NCBI GenBank assembly: GCA_963699495.1
Contig: CAVOUB010000005.1
Coordinates: 744,001-808,000, forward strand
Length of the DNA stretch: 64,000 nt
Origin: JAIBJN01 sp963699495
GTDB lineage: Bacteria; Actinomycetota; Thermoleophilia; Gaiellales; Gaiellaceae
Direction: 5' to 3'
The notes under the pieces are model-generated. The model saw nothing but the letters and a program-made list of their open reading frames with translations, made no database searches and was not told where the DNA came from. Position 1 is the first letter of the stretch. Every line of letters starts with the position of its first letter. Position numbers and translations under genes: made by a program. This document shows, piece after piece, positions 63,747-64,000 of the stretch.

Positions 63747-64000
63747 ACGCGCTCTCGCTCGAGCGAGGCCTGGAGCTGCTCGAGGGCACGCACGACCGCC
63801 AGCCCGCTGCGCGCGGCCGCGGCGCGGTCGCCGTCGCCGTGGACGAGGCCGAGAAAGTGCTCGCACTCGAGGCGCAGCGGCTCCGCGTTCGGCACGCGCG
63901 GGCTGTAGACGTCTCCGATGCGCGTGCTCCATTCGCCGTAGGTCCGGAGCGAAGGCTCTGCCGCGCTGTCGTAGACCGTCACCTTGCGATCGAGCTCCAT
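63743..64000 (-). CDS. Gfo/Idh/MocA-family oxidoreductase, C-terminal part
   Basis: The frame is open to the right edge, so the 5' part lies outside the window. The visible residues (RKVTVYDSAAEPSLRTYGEWSTRIGDVYSPRVPNAEPLRLECEHFLGLVHGDGDRAAAARSGLAVVRALE, about 85 in all) match the end of Gfo/Idh/MocA sugar-nucleotide dehydrogenases such as WlbA. The NAD domain is not seen. The last visible ATG (63998-64000) is probably internal. Coupled to the acyltransferase by TTGA. Confidence 0.75.
   Translation of the reverse strand: MELDRKVTVYDSAAEPSLRTYGEWSTRIGDVYSPRVPNAEPLRLECEHFLGLVHGDGDRAAAARSGLAVVRALEQLQASLERERV

Overview
The window is a GC-rich, densely packed bacterial chromosome segment that spans the replication origin. 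It is most likely from an actinobacterium, and I lean towards the Thermoleophilia (Gaiellales/Solirubrobacterales type). The lineage call is an inference from several things together: high GC, many GTG/TTG starts, the origin gene order rpmH-dnaA-dnaN-recF-DUF721-gyrB-gyrA, an rnpA-yidD-yidC-jag-rsmG-parA-parB arm without mnmE, and the cell-surface gene content. No rRNA or convincing tRNA gene, CRISPR array or transposase was seen.

Layout. (1) 0-4.5 kb, leftward: rpmH, rnpA, yidD, yidC, jag, rsmG, parA, parB (cut by the window edge), mostly coupled by 4-base start/stop overlaps. (2) 4.5-14.4 kb, rightward: dnaA, dnaN, recF, a DciA-like DUF721 protein, gyrB, gyrA and a small MerR-like protein. 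The strand switch and paired DnaA boxes in the rpmH-dnaA gap mark the origin. (3) 14.4-17.5 kb, leftward: GalT-like protein, SPFH/stomatin, NfeD protease. (4) 17.5-21.1 kb: a secreted peptidoglycan amidase, birA and an ECF sigma factor. (5) 21.1-28.9 kb, rightward: fatty-acid synthesis genes fabZ-fabH-fabD-fabG-fabF, a HAD hydrolase, an arginase-family protein, then accD-accA. (6) 29-45.8 kb, mixed: LigD, Nif3-like, GNAT, HD-GYP, NDH-2, LOG-family protein, a zinc-finger protein, a secreted calcium-repeat protein, an MrfA-like helicase, thiD-thiL, trxA, a dolichol-phosphate-mannose-type glycosyltransferase and polX. (7) 46-48.4 kb: a less GC-rich patch with a PLP decarboxylase, a small membrane protein and the remnant of a second decarboxylase. 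(8) 48.4-57.6 kb: otsB, a split TauE/SafE pair, an M23 peptidase, a degraded stretch, a YtxH protein, hsp20-lon and an MMPL transporter. (9) 57.6-64 kb: a macro-domain protein, the dTDP-rhamnose set rmlA-C-D-B, a SpoIID-like protein, a beta-helix acyltransferase and the end of a Gfo/Idh/MocA oxidoreductase.

Two features cut across the window. First, six genes (fabH, fabF, an HD-GYP gene, a LOG-family gene, an MrfA-like helicase and otsB) are each broken by one extra G or C, and fabF by two; removing that base restores a full-length family member every time. Seven insertions and no deletions, in genes that include essential ones, look like insertion-biased sequencing error, but this has to be tested on reads. 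Second, several genes lack any ATG/GTG/TTG that would keep their conserved N-terminus. recF and galT appear to start at CTG inside a CTGA overlap with the upstream stop, and the HAD gene appears to start at ATT.
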